From: Actinomycetes bacterium
GTDB lineage: Bacteria; Actinomycetota; Acidimicrobiia; Acidimicrobiales; Microtrichaceae
Direction: 5' to 3'
DNA: 64,000 nucleotides
Assembly: GCA_024222295.1 (NCBI GenBank)
Contig: JAAEPF010000034.1
Span: 124,001 to 188,000, forward strand
In this document: positions 63,359-64,000 of the stretch, piece by piece
How positions within the stretch are numbered: the stretch's first letter is position 1
Layout of the letters: each line of letters starts with the position of its first letter
Translations under genes and position numbers: made by a program
The notes under the pieces: model-generated
Databases searched by the model: none
The model's input: the letters and a program-made list of their open reading frames with translations, nothing else
What the model was told of the DNA's origin: nothing

Positions 63359-63505
63359 ATGTGGGTGGGTCCGCACCTGCTCCGCCAGCAGACGGGCACC
63401 GTGCGCATCGCCCGAGCGGTGGCAGCCGGCGTCGTCGTCGGAGCGGTCGTGACCGGGCTCGTCACCTTGGTTCGGGACCCATTCGCCAGCCGTGCGCTGA
63501 ACTGA
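63359..63505 (+). CDS. Possible small membrane protein after BrkB
   Basis: A 48-residue ORF from ATG 63359 with one membrane segment ('AVAAGVVVGAVVTGLVTLV') and a short charged tail. The frame extends upstream over the BrkB end without a better start; an alternative longer form would overlap it by ~80 bp. It may be a genuine small protein cotranscribed with BrkB. Confidence 0.4.
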   Translation: MWVGPHLLRQQTGTVRIARAVAAGVVVGAVVTGLVTLVRDPFASRALN

Positions 63506-63526
63506 GGCCAGGGCTCTGGTCCGTGC

Positions 63527-64000
63527 TCAGACCCGTTCGATGATGATGGCGGGAGCCATGCCGCCACCTGTGCACATCGTGGCGAGGCCGATCTGCCTGT
63601 CCTGGCGCTCCAGCTCGTCGAGCAGCGTCCCAATGAGGATGGCGCCGGTTGCCCCGATCGGATGGCCGAGTGCCATGGCGCCACCGTTGACGTTGACCTT
63701 GTTGCGGTCGAGCTCGAGGTCGCGCTGGAACTTCTCGGACACGACGGCGAACGCCTCATTGATCTCGAACAGGTCGATGTCGTCGATGGTCATTCCCGCG
63801 CGCTCGAGCACCTTGCGTGCAGCAGGCACCGGTGCGTTGAGCATCAGTGTCGGATCGTCGCCCGCGGTGGCGGTGGCAACCACGCGCGCCCGCGGCGTGA
63901 GGCCGTTGGCCTTCGCGTACTCGCCGCTCGCCATGAGGATGGCGGCCGCTCCATCGACGACGCCCGAGGAGTTGCCGGCGTGGTGCACGTGGTTGATCTC
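63527..64000 (-). CDS. Thiolase (acetyl-CoA acetyltransferase), C-terminal part
   Basis: The frame is open to the right window edge, so the N-terminal half is missing. Visible are '[16 protein letters not shown]', '[20 protein letters not shown]', '[15 protein letters not shown]', '[20 protein letters not shown]' (catalytic His) and '[12 protein letters not shown]' (catalytic Cys), all diagnostic of thiolases. It condenses or cleaves acyl-CoA, probably in beta-oxidation. Confidence 0.95.
   Translation of the reverse strand, partial: EINHVHHAGNSSGVVDGAAAILMASGEYAKANGLTPRARVVATATAGDDPTLMLNAPVPAARKVLERAGMTIDDIDLFEINEAFAVVSEKFQRDLELDRNKVNVNGGAMALGHPIGATGAILIGTLLDELERQDRQIGLATMCTGGGMAPAIIIERV

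Overview
The window is high-GC DNA with actinobacterial family markers: a mycothiol-dependent maleylpyruvate-isomerase-type enzyme, a deazaflavin (F420)-type nitroreductase, DUF3499 and a mycobacterial-type CYP51-ferredoxin pair. Gene content (many SDRs, SnoaL proteins, amidohydrolases, P450s, sulfatases and dehalogenases, with class I fumarase) suggests a free-living aerobic actinobacterium, plausibly Acidimicrobiia; that rank is inference. Many starts lack a Shine-Dalgarno and have TANNNT 6-10 nt upstream, indicating frequent leaderless transcripts. No CRISPR array, rRNA or intact transposase was seen. One tRNA-Arg(CCU) is present at 19739-19811.

Layout. 1-12.1 kb: cell-envelope and housekeeping genes (a PI-PLC-like fragment, SpoIID/LytB protein, DUF3499, class I fumarase, a lipoprotein with two similar halves, a secreted alpha/beta hydrolase, CPBP protease, D-aminoacylase-type amidohydrolase, Pcm). 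12.1-19.8 kb: an SDR-fusion protein, carotenoid oxygenase, arylsulfatase, cytochrome P450 and an F420-type reductase abutting the tRNA. 19.8-25 kb: a sparse, rearranged-looking stretch with a DUF429 protein, small proteins, an MBL-fold protein, an unknown protein and gene debris.

25-44.5 kb: a catabolic region of short, often divergent operons: SDR/SnoaL/haloalkane dehalogenase, MDMPI/DUF2855, SRPBCC/sulfatase-DJ-1 fusion, SDR/dehalogenase/TetR, an orphan peptide-type binding protein, a second arylsulfatase, a GH5 lipoprotein and an epoxide-hydrolase-like protein. Two of its promoter regions share a closely similar ~30-bp sequence and two others carry weaker relatives, suggesting a common regulator.

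44.5-51.7 kb: a zinc/heavy-metal island: a His-rich small protein, CDF transporter, CmtR-like ArsR regulator, DUF1980 protein with its permease, ZnuB, ZnuA (with an 18-bp tandem DNA repeat coding for a His/Asp loop), ZnuC and Zur. Debris of a helix-turn-helix protein and of a second ABC permease lies inside it. 51.8-64 kb: cupins, a GH43 lipoprotein with a TetR regulator, CYP51-ferredoxin-SnoaL, a Coq4-like protein with two downstream genes, an amidohydrolase, a BrkB/YihY membrane protein and the end of a thiolase.
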